Source: Rhodospirillales bacterium (lineage in GTDB: Bacteria; Pseudomonadota; Alphaproteobacteria; ATCC43930; CGMCC-115725). From it: 32,769 nucleotides of DNA. Within the stretch, counting starts at the first letter, position 1. Every line of letters starts with the position of its first letter. Positions 17,110 through 27,749 of this stretch are shown here, piece by piece. The notes below the pieces were generated by a model. That model did no database searches. It saw only the letters and a program-made list of their open reading frames with translations, and had not been told where the DNA came from. Made by a program: the position numbers and the translations under genes. Where the stretch lies: assembly GCA_028291405.1 (NCBI GenBank), contig JAQGID010000360.1, positions 1-32,769 on the forward strand, written 5' to 3'.

Positions 17110-17131
17110 TGATGACTTACTAACGTCATCA
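17110..17131. promoter_or_regulatory. Probable TetR operator (inverted repeat)
   Basis: TGATGAC (17110-17116) and GTCATCA (17125-17131) are a perfect 7-base inverted repeat with an 8-base spacer, ending 2 bases before the TetR ATG. Size and position suit binding of a TetR dimer and autorepression of the pump operon. TTGCGT at 17091-17096 could be part of the promoter it covers. Confidence 0.6.
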
Positions 17132-17133
17132 TC

Positions 17134-17814
17134 ATGAGTCCCATTCGCATGGATAACGAGGAGCGCCGCGGGGCGATTGTCGCCGCCGCGGTGCCGCTGT
17201 TCGCGCGCAAGGGCTTCGCCGGCACGACCACCAAGGAGATCGCGGAGGCCGCAACGGTCTCCGAGGCGCTCGTCTTCAAGCATTTCCCCAGCAAGGCCGC
17301 GCTCTACGAGGAAATCCTGCATCAGGGATGCCGGGGCGATCCCGGTTTCGAGCATCTCGTCAATGTCGAGCCTTCGACCGGCAATCTGATCGATCTCGTG
17401 CACTTCATGATGCACCACTCGCTCGAGCGGGCGGGCGACGAGATGAGCACGCGTCACCGGCTGATGGTGCGCAGCTTCATCGAGGACGGCGAGTATGCGC
17501 GCCTCGTCTGCGAGTGGATGGTCGAGAAGATCTATCCGAAGATCGCCGATTGCCTTCGTGCCGCCCAGGCCGCGGGCGATTTGCTCGAGCAGCCGGGCGG
17601 TTTCGAGAATCCTTTCTGGTTCGCCCATCACGTCGCCGCGATGGTCGCCTACGCGCGCCTTCCGGGCGCCAGCGTCGTGCCGTATCGCGGCAATGTCGCA
17701 GAGGTCATCGCCGAGGCCGCGCGCTTCGTGCTGCGCGGCCTCGGCGTCAAGGACAGCGTCCTCGCCGCGCATCGCGTCAAGGATTTCACACGTCACTCGG
17801 CCGCCGCCGAGTAG
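17134..17814 (+). CDS. TetR/AcrR-family transcriptional regulator of the RND pump operon
   Basis: This 226-residue repressor has a TetR helix-turn-helix at its N-terminus: RRGAIVAAAVPLFARKGF, then TTTKEIAEAATVSEALVFKHF and PSKAALYEEIL. The C-terminal ligand-binding domain is about 170 residues long. It is the first gene of a rightward cluster, with the adaptor gene 26 bases downstream, and a perfect inverted repeat abuts its start codon. It most likely represses itself and the efflux pump until a toxic ligand binds. The inducer is unknown. The ATG at 17134 is preferred, and a second in-frame ATG lies 5 codons later. Confidence 0.93.
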   Translation: MSPIRMDNEERRGAIVAAAVPLFARKGFAGTTTKEIAEAATVSEALVFKHFPSKAALYEEILHQGCRGDPGFEHLVNVEPSTGNLIDLVHFMMHHSLERAGDEMSTRHRLMVRSFIEDGEYARLVCEWMVEKIYPKIADCLRAAQAAGDLLEQPGGFENPFWFAHHVAAMVAYARLPGASVVPYRGNVAEVIAEAARFVLRGLGVKDSVLAAHRVKDFTRHSAAAE

Positions 17815-17840
17815 GTTCGGACATTCCCACGGAGGGGCTG

Positions 17841-19052
17841 GTGGACACGCATATCGAGCATCTCGAGCAAGCCCAGCGTCCCCCCGCGCCGCCGCGTGAC
17901 GGCGGACGGCGCCCGCCGACGCGCGGCAAGCTGATCCTCCGCCTCTCGATCATGGCGGTGATCTGCATCGTCGTTTTCGGCGGCTTCTACGGCTACGAGA
18001 AGTTCCGCGAGGCGAAGATCGCCGAGTTCTTCGCCGGCATGAAGCCGCCGCCCGTGCCGGTGAACGCCGCGACCGCGGTCTCGACGACGATGCCGCGCTA
18101 TCTTCCGGGGATCGGCTCTCTCACCGCCGTGCATCAGGTCCAGGTCTCGCCCGAGATCGGCGGCCGCGTCACGAAGATCTTCTTCACGCCGGGCGCCCAG
18201 GTCCATGCCGGCGATCCGCTGGTCCAGCTGAACGACCAGCCGGAGCAGGGCGATCTGTCCAATTTCCAGGCCCTGGCACGGCTTGCCCAGATCAACGTGA
18301 CGCGCGCCAAGGAGCTCGCTTCGCGCCAGAACGGGCCGATCGCGAATGTCGACACCTTCCAGAGCCAGCTCGATCAGGCGAATGCGTCGATCGCCAAGAC
18401 CCAGGCGCTGATCGCCCAAAAGCTGATCCGGGCACCGTTCGACGGCGTCCTCGGCGTCCGTCAGGTCGATCTCGGCCAGTTCGTGACGGCCGGCTCGGTC
18501 GTCGTAACCCTCACCGACCTCGACACGCTCTACGTCAATTTCACGCTGCCCGAGCAGAACCGGGCGGCGCTCGCCATCGGTCAGCAGGTCCAGGTGACCG
18601 CCGATGCCTATCCCGGCAAGCCCTTCACGGCGCAGCTCACCACGATCGAGCCGCAGGTCAGCGCCGACACGCGCGCGATCAAGCTGCAGGCGACGCTCGC
18701 CAACGCCGACCACCGGCTGCTGCCCGGCATGTTCGCCAACGCGCGCGTCGTCCTGCCGCCGCAAGCCAATGTCGTCACCGTGCCGGAGACGGCGGTCGAC
18801 TACACGCTCTACGGCGATTCGGTCTTCGTCATCCGCCAGGACGGCGCCGATGCCGGGAAGCCGGTCTTCAAGGTCAAGCGCAGCTTCGTCAAGACCGGCG
18901 AGCGCCTCGACGGGAACGTCGCGATCGTCAGCGGTCTCGCCGCCGGCGATCGTATCGTCACGACCGGCCAGCTCAAGCTGATCGACGACGCGGTCGTTCA
19001 GCCGGACGAGACCCCCGGGCTCGTCACCCCGGCGACGATCCCCAAGAATTGA
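17841..19052 (+). CDS. RND efflux periplasmic adaptor (HlyD/AcrA-type membrane fusion protein)
   Basis: This 403-residue adaptor has a short cytoplasmic N-terminus and one membrane anchor (LSIMAVICIVVFGGFYGY, about 35-52). The lipoyl/barrel-sandwich halves are seen in VQVSPEIGGRVTKIFF and LIRAPFDGVLGVRQVDLGQF, and a helical hairpin lies between them. Beta-barrel and membrane-proximal domains follow (VNFTLPEQNRAAL; VTVPETAVDYTLYGDSVFVI). The start is the GTG at 17841 because GGAGG (17831-17835) lies just before it; the open frame upstream is a shifted reading of the TetR gene. It links the RND permease to an outer-membrane channel. The permease gene follows after 10 bases. Confidence 0.93.
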   Translation: MDTHIEHLEQAQRPPAPPRDGGRRPPTRGKLILRLSIMAVICIVVFGGFYGYEKFREAKIAEFFAGMKPPPVPVNAATAVSTTMPRYLPGIGSLTAVHQVQVSPEIGGRVTKIFFTPGAQVHAGDPLVQLNDQPEQGDLSNFQALARLAQINVTRAKELASRQNGPIANVDTFQSQLDQANASIAKTQALIAQKLIRAPFDGVLGVRQVDLGQFVTAGSVVVTLTDLDTLYVNFTLPEQNRAALAIGQQVQVTADAYPGKPFTAQLTTIEPQVSADTRAIKLQATLANADHRLLPGMFANARVVLPPQANVVTVPETAVDYTLYGDSVFVIRQDGADAGKPVFKVKRSFVKTGERLDGNVAIVSGLAAGDRIVTTGQLKLIDDAVVQPDETPGLVTPATIPKN

Positions 19053-19062
19053 GCAGGGACTG

Positions 19063-22000
19063 ATGATGTCCTTCACCGATCTCTTCATTCGCCGGCCGGT
19101 CCTCTCGCTCGTCGTCAGCCTGCTCATCCTGCTGGTCGGGTTGCGCGCGATGACGACGCTGCCGATCCGCCAGTTTCCCAAGCTCGACAACACCGTGATC
19201 ACGATCACCACGGTCTATCCGGGCGCCACCGCCGATCTCATGCAGGGCTTCATCACGACGCCGATCGAGCAGGCGGTCTCCGCCGCCGAGGGCATCGACT
19301 ACATGACGGCGTCCTCGCAGCAGGGGCGGAGCCTGATCACCGTCACGATCAAGCTGAACTTCGACCCCAGCAAGGCGATGACCGACGTCATGGCCAAGGT
19401 GCAGCAGGTCAAGTACCTGATCCCCAAGGAGGCGAACGACCCCATCATCACCAAGTCGACGGGCCAGACGACCGCGGTCATGTATCTCGGCTTCTCCAGC
19501 CCCGAGCTCAGCGGACCGGCGATCTCGGACTATCTGTCGCGCGTCGTGCAGCCGCTGCTGTCGACGGTCGACGGCGTCGCCTCGGCCGATGTCATCGGCG
19601 GCCAGACCTTCGCGATGCGCGTCTGGCTCGATCCCGACCGCATGGCGGCGCGCTCGATCTCCGCGAGCGACGTCGCGGCCGCGATCCAGGCCAATAATTT
19701 CCAGTCGGCGCCGGGACAGTCGAAGGGCTATTGGACGATCACCAACGTGACTGCCGATACCGGCCTCACCGACGTCGAGCAGTTCCGCAACATGGTGGTC
19801 AAGGCGAAGGGCGGCGCCCTCGTGCGGGTGCGCGACATCGCCACCGTCGATCTCGGGCCGCAGAGCGAGACATCGAGCGTCTCGATGAACGGCGAGCACG
19901 CCGTCTTCATCGGTATCAACGTGACGCCGGACGGCAACCCGCTGACGCTCGTCAAGGGCGTCCGCGCCATGATGCCGCAGCTCGAGCGGACGCTGCCGCC
20001 GACCGTCACGATGAAGATCCCTTACGATTCGACGCGCTTCATCCAATCCTCGATCGACGAGGTCGTGTGGACGCTCGGCGAGGCGGTGGCGATCGTCATC
20101 GTCGTCATCTTCCTCTTCCTCGGCAGCTTCCGCTCGGTCGTCATTCCCGTCGTCACCATCCCGCTGTCGCTGATCGGCTCGGCGATCATCATGCTGGCGC
20201 TCGGCTTCAGTCTCAATTTGCTGACGCTGCTCGCCATGGTCCTGGCGATCGGTCTCGTCGTCGACGACGCCATCGTCGTCGTCGAGAACGTCTATCGCCA
20301 TATCGAGGACGGAAAATCGCCGGTCCAGGCGGCGCTGATCGGGGCACGCGAGATCGTCGGGCCGGTGATCGCGATGACGATCACCCTCGCGGCGGTCTAT
20401 GCGCCGATCGGCCTGCTCTCGGGCCTCACCGGCGCGCTCTTCAAGGAGTTCGCCTTCACCCTGGCGGGCGCCGTCATCATCTCCGGCATCGTCGCTCTGA
20501 CGCTGTCGCCGATGATGTGCTCGCTCTTCCTGACCCGCGAGATGTCGCAGGGCCGTTTCGCCAAGCTGGTCGACCGCAGCTTCTCCAACATCACCAGCTG
20601 GTACGGCCGTCGGCTCTCCTCGACGCTCGACTACCGGCCGGTCACGGCGCTCTTCGCCATCGTCGTGCTCGCCAGCATCCCGTTCCTCTATACCCATACG
20701 AAGTCCGAGCTGGCGCCGGCCGAGGATCAGGGTGTGCTCTTCGGCATCACCAAGGGGCCGCAGGCCGCCAACCTCAACTACCTCGACGCCTACGGCACCA
20801 AGATGGACGAGGTCTTCGCGACATATCCCGAGGCCGACACGCGGTTCATCGTCAACGGCTTCCCGGCGGCCAATCAGGGCTTCGCCGGCTTCATCCTCAA
20901 GCCGTGGAACGAGCGCACGCGCTCGGCGCTGACGATGCTGCCCGAGGTTCAGGCGAAGGTCGGCAATGCGGTGCAGGGCATGCGCGCCTTCATCGTCTCG
21001 CCGCCGGCGCTGCCCGGCGGTCCCGGCGGCCTGCCGGTCCAGATGGTGATCAGCTCGACGCAGGACTACAAGGTCGTCCTCGGCGCCATGGACAGGCTAC
21101 AGGACGCAGCGCGCAAGAGCGGCATGTTCATCGTCACCGACGCCGACCTCGCCTACAACAACCCGGTGATCCGCCTGCACATCGACCGTTCCAAGGCGAA
21201 CGATCTCGGCATCAACATGCAGGCGGTCGGCAACACGCTGGCGCTGATGGTCGGCGAGAACTACGTCAACCGCTTCAGCCTGTCCGGCCGCTCCTACGAG
21301 GTCATTCCCGAGGTGCCGCGCAGCGAGCGGCTGACCCCCGAGGCGCTGACCCAGTACTACGTCACGACCGCCAGCGGTCAGCAGATGCCGCTCTCGACCA
21401 TCGTCTCGATCGAGACGGCGACCGAGCCGAACGCGCTGACCCAATACAACCAGCTCAACTCGGCGACCTTCGCCGCGGTGCCGATGCCGGGCGTCGCGAT
21501 GGGCGACGTCGTCAAGTTCCTCGAGAGCCAGACGCTGCCAGCCGGCTTCCTGCACGACTACCTCGCCGATTCCCGGCAATACGTGCAGGAGGGCAACCAG
21601 CTCGTCGTCACCTTCATCTTCGCGATCATCGTGATCTTCCTGGTGCTGGCGGCGCAGTTCGAGAGTCTGCGCGATCCGCTGGTCATCCTGATCAGCGTGC
21701 CGATGTCGATCTGCGGCGCGCTGATCCCGCTGTTCCTCGTCAGCGGCATGGTCAACGGCACGACGATCAACATCTACACGCAGGTCGGTCTCGTGACGCT
21801 GATCGGCCTGATCAGCAAGCACGGCATCCTGATGGTGACCTTCGCCAACGAGATGCAGCGCAGCGAGAACCTCGACCGGCGCAGCGCCATCGAGCACGCC
21901 GCGCAGGTCCGGCTGCGGCCGATCCTGATGACGACAGCGGCGATGGTGGTCGGGCTGATCCCGCTGCTCGTGGCTACCGGCGCCGGTGCGGCGAGCCGCT

Positions 22001-22149
22001 TCTCGATCGGCCTCGTCATCGTGTCCGGCATGTCGATCGGCACGATCTTCACACTCTTCGTCGTGCCGGCCGTCTATACCTTCCTGGCCAAGGACCATCG
22101 CGCCGAGGCCAGCGCCCATCGGACAGCCGAGATCGAGGCGGTCTCGTAA
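19063..22149 (+). CDS. RND-family multidrug efflux permease
   Basis: This 1028-residue inner-membrane proton antiporter is full length for the AcrB/MexB/MdtB family. The N-terminal MMSFTDLFIRRPVLSLVVSL begins the first of twelve helices. The proton-relay Asp pair is in GLVVDDAIVVVENVYRH (fourth helix), and the relay Lys is in LIGLISKHGILMV (tenth helix). Two large periplasmic loops carry the substrate pockets. It pairs with the adaptor encoded 10 bases upstream and is controlled by the TetR repressor. No outer-membrane channel gene follows, so a TolC-like protein encoded elsewhere must complete the pump. Substrates are unknown. Two consecutive ATGs (19063, 19066) leave the start uncertain by one codon. 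Confidence 0.96.
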   Translation: MMSFTDLFIRRPVLSLVVSLLILLVGLRAMTTLPIRQFPKLDNTVITITTVYPGATADLMQGFITTPIEQAVSAAEGIDYMTASSQQGRSLITVTIKLNFDPSKAMTDVMAKVQQVKYLIPKEANDPIITKSTGQTTAVMYLGFSSPELSGPAISDYLSRVVQPLLSTVDGVASADVIGGQTFAMRVWLDPDRMAARSISASDVAAAIQANNFQSAPGQSKGYWTITNVTADTGLTDVEQFRNMVVKAKGGALVRVRDIATVDLGPQSETSSVSMNGEHAVFIGINVTPDGNPLTLVKGVRAMMPQLERTLPPTVTMKIPYDSTRFIQSSIDEVVWTLGEAVAIVIVVIFLFLGSFRSVVIPVVTIPLSLIGSAIIMLALGFSLNLLTLLAMVLAIGLVVDDAIVVVENVYRHIEDGKSPVQAALIGAREIVGPVIAMTITLAAVYAPIGLLSGLTGALFKEFAFTLAGAVIISGIVALTLSPMMCSLFLTREMSQGRFAKLVDRSFSNITSWYGRRLSSTLDYRPVTALFAIVVLASIPFLYTHTKSELAPAEDQGVLFGITKGPQAANLNYLDAYGTKMDEVFATYPEADTRFIVNGFPAANQGFAGFILKPWNERTRSALTMLPEVQAKVGNAVQGMRAFIVSPPALPGGPGGLPVQMVISSTQDYKVVLGAMDRLQDAARKSGMFIVTDADLAYNNPVIRLHIDRSKANDLGINMQAVGNTLALMVGENYVNRFSLSGRSYEVIPEVPRSERLTPEALTQYYVTTASGQQMPLSTIVSIETATEPNALTQYNQLNSATFAAVPMPGVAMGDVVKFLESQTLPAGFLHDYLADSRQYVQEGNQLVVTFIFAIIVIFLVLAAQFESLRDPLVILISVPMSICGALIPLFLVSGMVNGTTINIYTQVGLVTLIGLISKHGILMVTFANEMQRSENLDRRSAIEHAAQVRLRPILMTTAAMVVGLIPLLVATGAGAASRFSIGLVIVSGMSIGTIFTLFVVPAVYTFLAKDHRAEASAHRTAEIEAVS

Positions 22150-22173
22150 CGTAAGCGAGGTTTTGTAGCGCGG

Positions 22174-23094
22174 TCAACCGGCCGTCAGCAGCACCGCGCA
22201 GGCCTTCGGCAGGCGCGGCCGCGGCGGTCGCGGCGGGACGGGGGTCGTCGGCGCCTCATGTTTCTCGAGCCACCACGCCAGCGACGCGTCGCAGCCGTCG
22301 CCCGGCGGGATCGGCGGCTGGCCGACGCATTGCGTCGCGCCGGCGGGGCAGGCGAGGCGGACGTGCAGATGCTCGTCATGGCCCGGCCAGGGGCGCAGCT
22401 TGTGCAGCCAGGCGCTGCCACCATCCGTTGCGCCGGCGAAGCCGCGGCATAGCGCCTGCTTGATGACGGGGTTGACGAAGATCCGCTCGACCCGCTGATC
22501 GGCGGCGGCAAGGCGGAGCAGCGTCACCTGCCGCGCGTCGAACTGCGCCGGGTCGATCGCGTGCATCCCGGCCAGCAGCATCGAGGGCAGCGGCACGTCG
22601 TCGCGCGCCAGCGGCGCCAAGGTCGGCTTCGGGTCCAGGTTGAACCAGATGTCGACGTCCAGCCCGTTCTGATGCGCGCCATGGCCGGATGCCATCGGCC
22701 CGCCGCGCGGCTGCGCCATATCGCCGACATAGAAGGGCGCGAGGCCGGCGGCCTGCGCGGCACGGCCCAGCCGCATCACGAACGCGATCGTGTCGGGATG
22801 GCCGAAATTGCGGTGGCGTCGCAGGCGGATCGCCTGGAACCCGACGCCGTCGGCCGGCAAGGCGGCGGCGCCGGCGAGGCAGCCATTGGCCGGCCCGCCG
22901 ATCGGGCTGGCCGGTCCGGGGCTGGCGCTTGCGGCCGCGCCCCACGGCGAGAGGCGGTCGACCGCCGCGGCGCGGGCCGGCCCGGCAACCACCAAAGCGA
23001 GCAGAAACGCTGTCTTGTAACAATTCGTGATCGTGCTGTTACGAACGTTTACCCGGGATTCCTTGCGTCTGGCGGCGCTCCGGCGCTCAATCAA
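22174..23094 (-). CDS. mepA: Penicillin-insensitive murein endopeptidase MepA (peptidase M74)
   Basis: MepA cleaves D-Ala-mDAP cross-links in peptidoglycan in the periplasm. The zinc-site motifs are clear: SGHGAHQNGLDVDIWF (HxxGxxxD type) and GHDEHLHVRL (HxH). A signal-like segment (AFLLALVVAGPARAAAV) precedes the mature part. Cys residues in CLAGAA, LCRGF, LACPAG and TQCVG, plus GDGC, fit the family's disulfides. The start is uncertain: no ATG or GTG lies between the signal peptide and the divergent 54-residue gene. The TTG at 23094 is used here, and an upstream ATG in the same open frame (to 23460) would overlap that gene. The C-terminus has a Pro/Arg-rich tail. It converges with the RND permease gene. 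Confidence 0.88.
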   Translation of the reverse strand: MIERRSAARRKESRVNVRNSTITNCYKTAFLLALVVAGPARAAAVDRLSPWGAAASASPGPASPIGGPANGCLAGAAALPADGVGFQAIRLRRHRNFGHPDTIAFVMRLGRAAQAAGLAPFYVGDMAQPRGGPMASGHGAHQNGLDVDIWFNLDPKPTLAPLARDDVPLPSMLLAGMHAIDPAQFDARQVTLLRLAAADQRVERIFVNPVIKQALCRGFAGATDGGSAWLHKLRPWPGHDEHLHVRLACPAGATQCVGQPPIPPGDGCDASLAWWLEKHEAPTTPVPPRPPRPRLPKACAVLLTAG

Positions 23095-23133
23095 AACTCG
23101 AACGACAGTTGCGAAACGCAACGGGAGGATCCT

Positions 23134-23298
23134 ATGGACTGGCTTTATGGCGAGCCCACCCTCGACGACATGTTGTCCGATCCGACAATCCACGCCGTGA
23201 TGGACCGGGACGGCATCGACGCGGAGACCCTGCGCGCCTTGCTGCGCGACATCCGCCGCACCGAGCCGGTTTCTCCCTCGCTCGCGATTGCGGCGTAA
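23134..23298 (+). CDS. Small acidic protein of unknown function (54 residues)
   Basis: The protein reads MDWLYGEPTLDDMLSDPTIH, then AVMDRDGIDAETLRALLRDI and RRTEPVSPSLAIAA. It has no signal peptide or membrane helix; it looks like two short amphipathic helices joined by RDGID. A strong ribosome site (GGGAGGA, 23123-23129) sits 4 bases before the ATG, supporting real translation. It is divergent from mepA with a gap of only 39 bases and is followed by 220 bases without a gene. I do not recognise a characterised family. The helical C-terminal half could be a protein-interaction motif, which is a guess. Confidence 0.65.
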   Translation: MDWLYGEPTLDDMLSDPTIHAVMDRDGIDAETLRALLRDIRRTEPVSPSLAIAA

Positions 23299-23518
23299 TC
23301 CCGCCACTCGGAGCAAGCTCATGGTCTCTGTCCACGAGGGCGTCTTCGCGGCCGGTTTTTGATCGGTCATCGCCAAATTGCGGATCATTCCCAAGAATCC
23401 GCCAAGACCGATGGTTGCGCAACGACTATTCGCAGCAACGCCGACGCATCGGCAACGCAACTCCGGGCCCTGCCGTTCGTTGGCATAGCGAGATCCGCTC
23501 GTCGCGAAGGAGGAAGAG

Positions 23519-23731
23519 ATGCAGGACCATATCTACAAGGTCATCCAGCTCGTCGGTTCCTCGGAGGTCAGCACCGACGACGCGATCAAGACCGCGATCG
23601 CCCGCGCCTCCAAGACGCTGAAGCACCTGCGCTGGTTCGAGGTCGTGGAGACGCGAGGGCACATCGAGAACGAGCGCCTGACGCATTTCCAGGTGACGCT
23701 CAAGGTCGGCTTCTCGCTCGAAGAGCGGTGA
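23519..23731 (+). CDS. Dodecin (flavin-binding protein)
   Basis: This 70-residue protein matches dodecin across its length. It begins [20 protein letters not shown] and has the flavin-stacking Trp (W39) in [12 protein letters not shown] and the beta-strand [11 protein letters not shown]. Dodecins form hollow dodecamers that store or buffer FMN, riboflavin or lumichrome in the cytoplasm. A consensus ribosome site (GGAGG, 23509-23513) lies 5 bases upstream of the ATG. It is a single gene ending just before a palindromic intergenic repeat and converging on secA. Confidence 0.95.
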   Translation: MQDHIYKVIQLVGSSEVSTDDAIKTAIARASKTLKHLRWFEVVETRGHIENERLTHFQVTLKVGFSLEER

Positions 23732-23758
23732 TCTGACCACGCCTCGCCATTCCTAAGC

Positions 23759-23840
23759 TCGTCATTGCGATGAGCGAAGTGACGAAGCAATCCAGCGGTG
23801 GCCAAGCCTATGGATTGCTTCGCTGCGCTCGCAATGACGG
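23759..23840. repeat. Palindromic intergenic repeat (REP-like element)
   Basis: A left arm starting GTCATTGCGA and ending GAAGCAATCC (about 23761-23793) pairs with a right arm GGATTGCTTCGCTGCGCTCG followed by CAATGACG (about 23812-23839). The inner part of the arms is unequal (6 extra bases on the left), and the loop is about 18 bases. From general knowledge, the GTCATTGCGA...GAAGCAATCC pattern is a widespread dispersed repeat in alphaproteobacterial genomes. Here it sits between convergent dodecin and secA genes and could act as a bidirectional terminator or mRNA stabiliser. Confidence 0.8.
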
Positions 23841-23862
23841 CGGGGCGGGTAGGTTCCTGGGC

Positions 23863-26553
<2,691 letters not shown>

Positions 26554-26620
26554 CGAAACCTCGAAAGTGGTGCCGGGGGCGGAAGCTGCGCCGATCGACA
26601 GGCGCTGCAACGCTGGGTGA

Positions 26621-26649
26621 GAGATAGGGGCAACATGCCGGACTGTCAA
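26621..26649 (-). promoter_or_regulatory. secA promoter (sigma-70 type)
   Basis: On the minus strand a perfect TTGACA (26649-26644) is followed after exactly 17 bases by TATCTC (26626-26621). Transcription would begin near 26614, giving an untranslated leader of about 60 bases before the secA ATG at 26553. This also argues against the longer secA reading frame. Confidence 0.65.
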
Positions 26650-26740
26650 TTCGCCAGCCCGTTTCGCCGTGCGCCGCGACGAGGTTCTGCGGCTCCCGCG
26701 AGGGTGGCGGAAAAGCACCGCTTCCTTGCTTTTCCGCCCC

Positions 26741-26768
26741 TTGTGGTCGCCTTGCTGATGTGCAATAT
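26741..26768 (+). promoter_or_regulatory. Possible promoter of the ppiC-argJ-mutT operon
   Basis: TTGTGG (26741-26746) and CAATAT (26763-26768) are spaced by 16 bases and lie about 70 bases before the ppiC ATG. Both boxes are imperfect, so this is tentative. Confidence 0.3.
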
Positions 26769-26835
26769 GGGCGCGATCGTCGCCGGCGCGGATCCGTGGC
26801 CGTCCGTCGCGACGTTTCCCGCAAGGATTTCCCTA

Positions 26836-27747
26836 ATGAGCTTTCGGTTTCTTTCCCTGGCGGCGGCCACCGTGCTGCTCTCCGCGTCGCTCGCCGCCGC
26901 GCAGCCCAAGCCGGCTGGGCCCGCCGCGCCTGCGGCCCCTGCCGCCGCGCCAGGCGACCCTGCCGCCGCGCCGGGCGACCCGGTCGTCGCCCGCATCAAC
27001 GGCACCGAGCTGCACCGTTCCGACGTGGTATCGGCGCAGGAGTCGCTGCCGCCGCAGGTCCAGCAGATGCCGCTCGAGCAGATCTATCCCCAGCTGCTCG
27101 ACCAGATGATCACGCAGGAGCTGATCATCCAGAACGCGCGCAAGCAAAAGCTGCAGGACGATCCTGAGGTCAAGAAGCGCATGGCGCAGATCGAGGATCG
27201 CGTCGTCGGCGATGTCTGGCTGAAGCACGAGGTCGACAAGGTTGCGACCGACCAGCGGCTGCACGCCGACTACGACAAATTCGCCAAGGAGCACTCGACC
27301 GAGCAGGTCAAGGCCAGTCACATTCTGGTGGGGACCGAGGCCGAGGCGAAATCGGTCATCGCCGATCTCAACAAGGGCGGCGATTTCGCGGCGATCGCCA
27401 AGAAGCGCTCGACCGATCCCGGCAAGGACAACGGCGGCGATCTCGGCTGGTTCTCGCGCGAGGACATGGTGCCGGCCTTCGCGAACGCCGCCTTCGCGCT
27501 GACCAAGGGCCAGTACACCAAGACGCCGGTCCAGACCCAGTTCGGCTGGCACGTCATCAAGCTCGAGGACCGCCGCACCCAGGCGCCGCCGAGCTTCGAG
27601 CAGGCCGAGCCCGAGCTGAAAAACGCGATCGCCCACGACGTCGTCGCCGCGAAGGTGAAGGAGATGAAGGCCGCGGCCAACGTCCAGACCTTCGGCCTCG
27701 ACGGGACGCCGACGCCGGCGCTCAGCCTGGCACCCGCGGACAAATAG
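26836..27747 (+). CDS. Periplasmic peptidyl-prolyl isomerase, parvulin (PpiC/SurA-like) type
   Basis: This 303-residue foldase has a signal peptide (MSFRFLSLAAATVLL..., cleavage near residue 22, ALAAAQ-like site) and an Ala/Pro-rich linker containing AAAPGDP twice (a 21-base repeat, 26941-26982). A SurA-like helical N-terminal region with the NGTELHRSDV start and a parvulin domain (about 158-247: VKASHILVGTEAEA through GWFSREDMVPAF to QFGWHVIKLEDRR) follow. It should assist folding of exported proteins in the periplasm. The ATG at 26836 is chosen for its signal peptide and the AAGGA upstream; the longer open frame from 26617 is not supported. argJ follows after 2 bases. Confidence 0.93.
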   Translation: MSFRFLSLAAATVLLSASLAAAQPKPAGPAAPAAPAAAPGDPAAAPGDPVVARINGTELHRSDVVSAQESLPPQVQQMPLEQIYPQLLDQMITQELIIQNARKQKLQDDPEVKKRMAQIEDRVVGDVWLKHEVDKVATDQRLHADYDKFAKEHSTEQVKASHILVGTEAEAKSVIADLNKGGDFAAIAKKRSTDPGKDNGGDLGWFSREDMVPAFANAAFALTKGQYTKTPVQTQFGWHVIKLEDRRTQAPPSFEQAEPELKNAIAHDVVAAKVKEMKAAANVQTFGLDGTPTPALSLAPADK

Positions 27748-27749
27748 GG

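Noticed and set aside
19731-22154. 807-codon open frame within the RND permease gene
   Set aside because: It is a shifted frame of the full-length permease; its product is Arg/Gly/Asp-rich low-complexity sequence, typical of GC-rich shadows.
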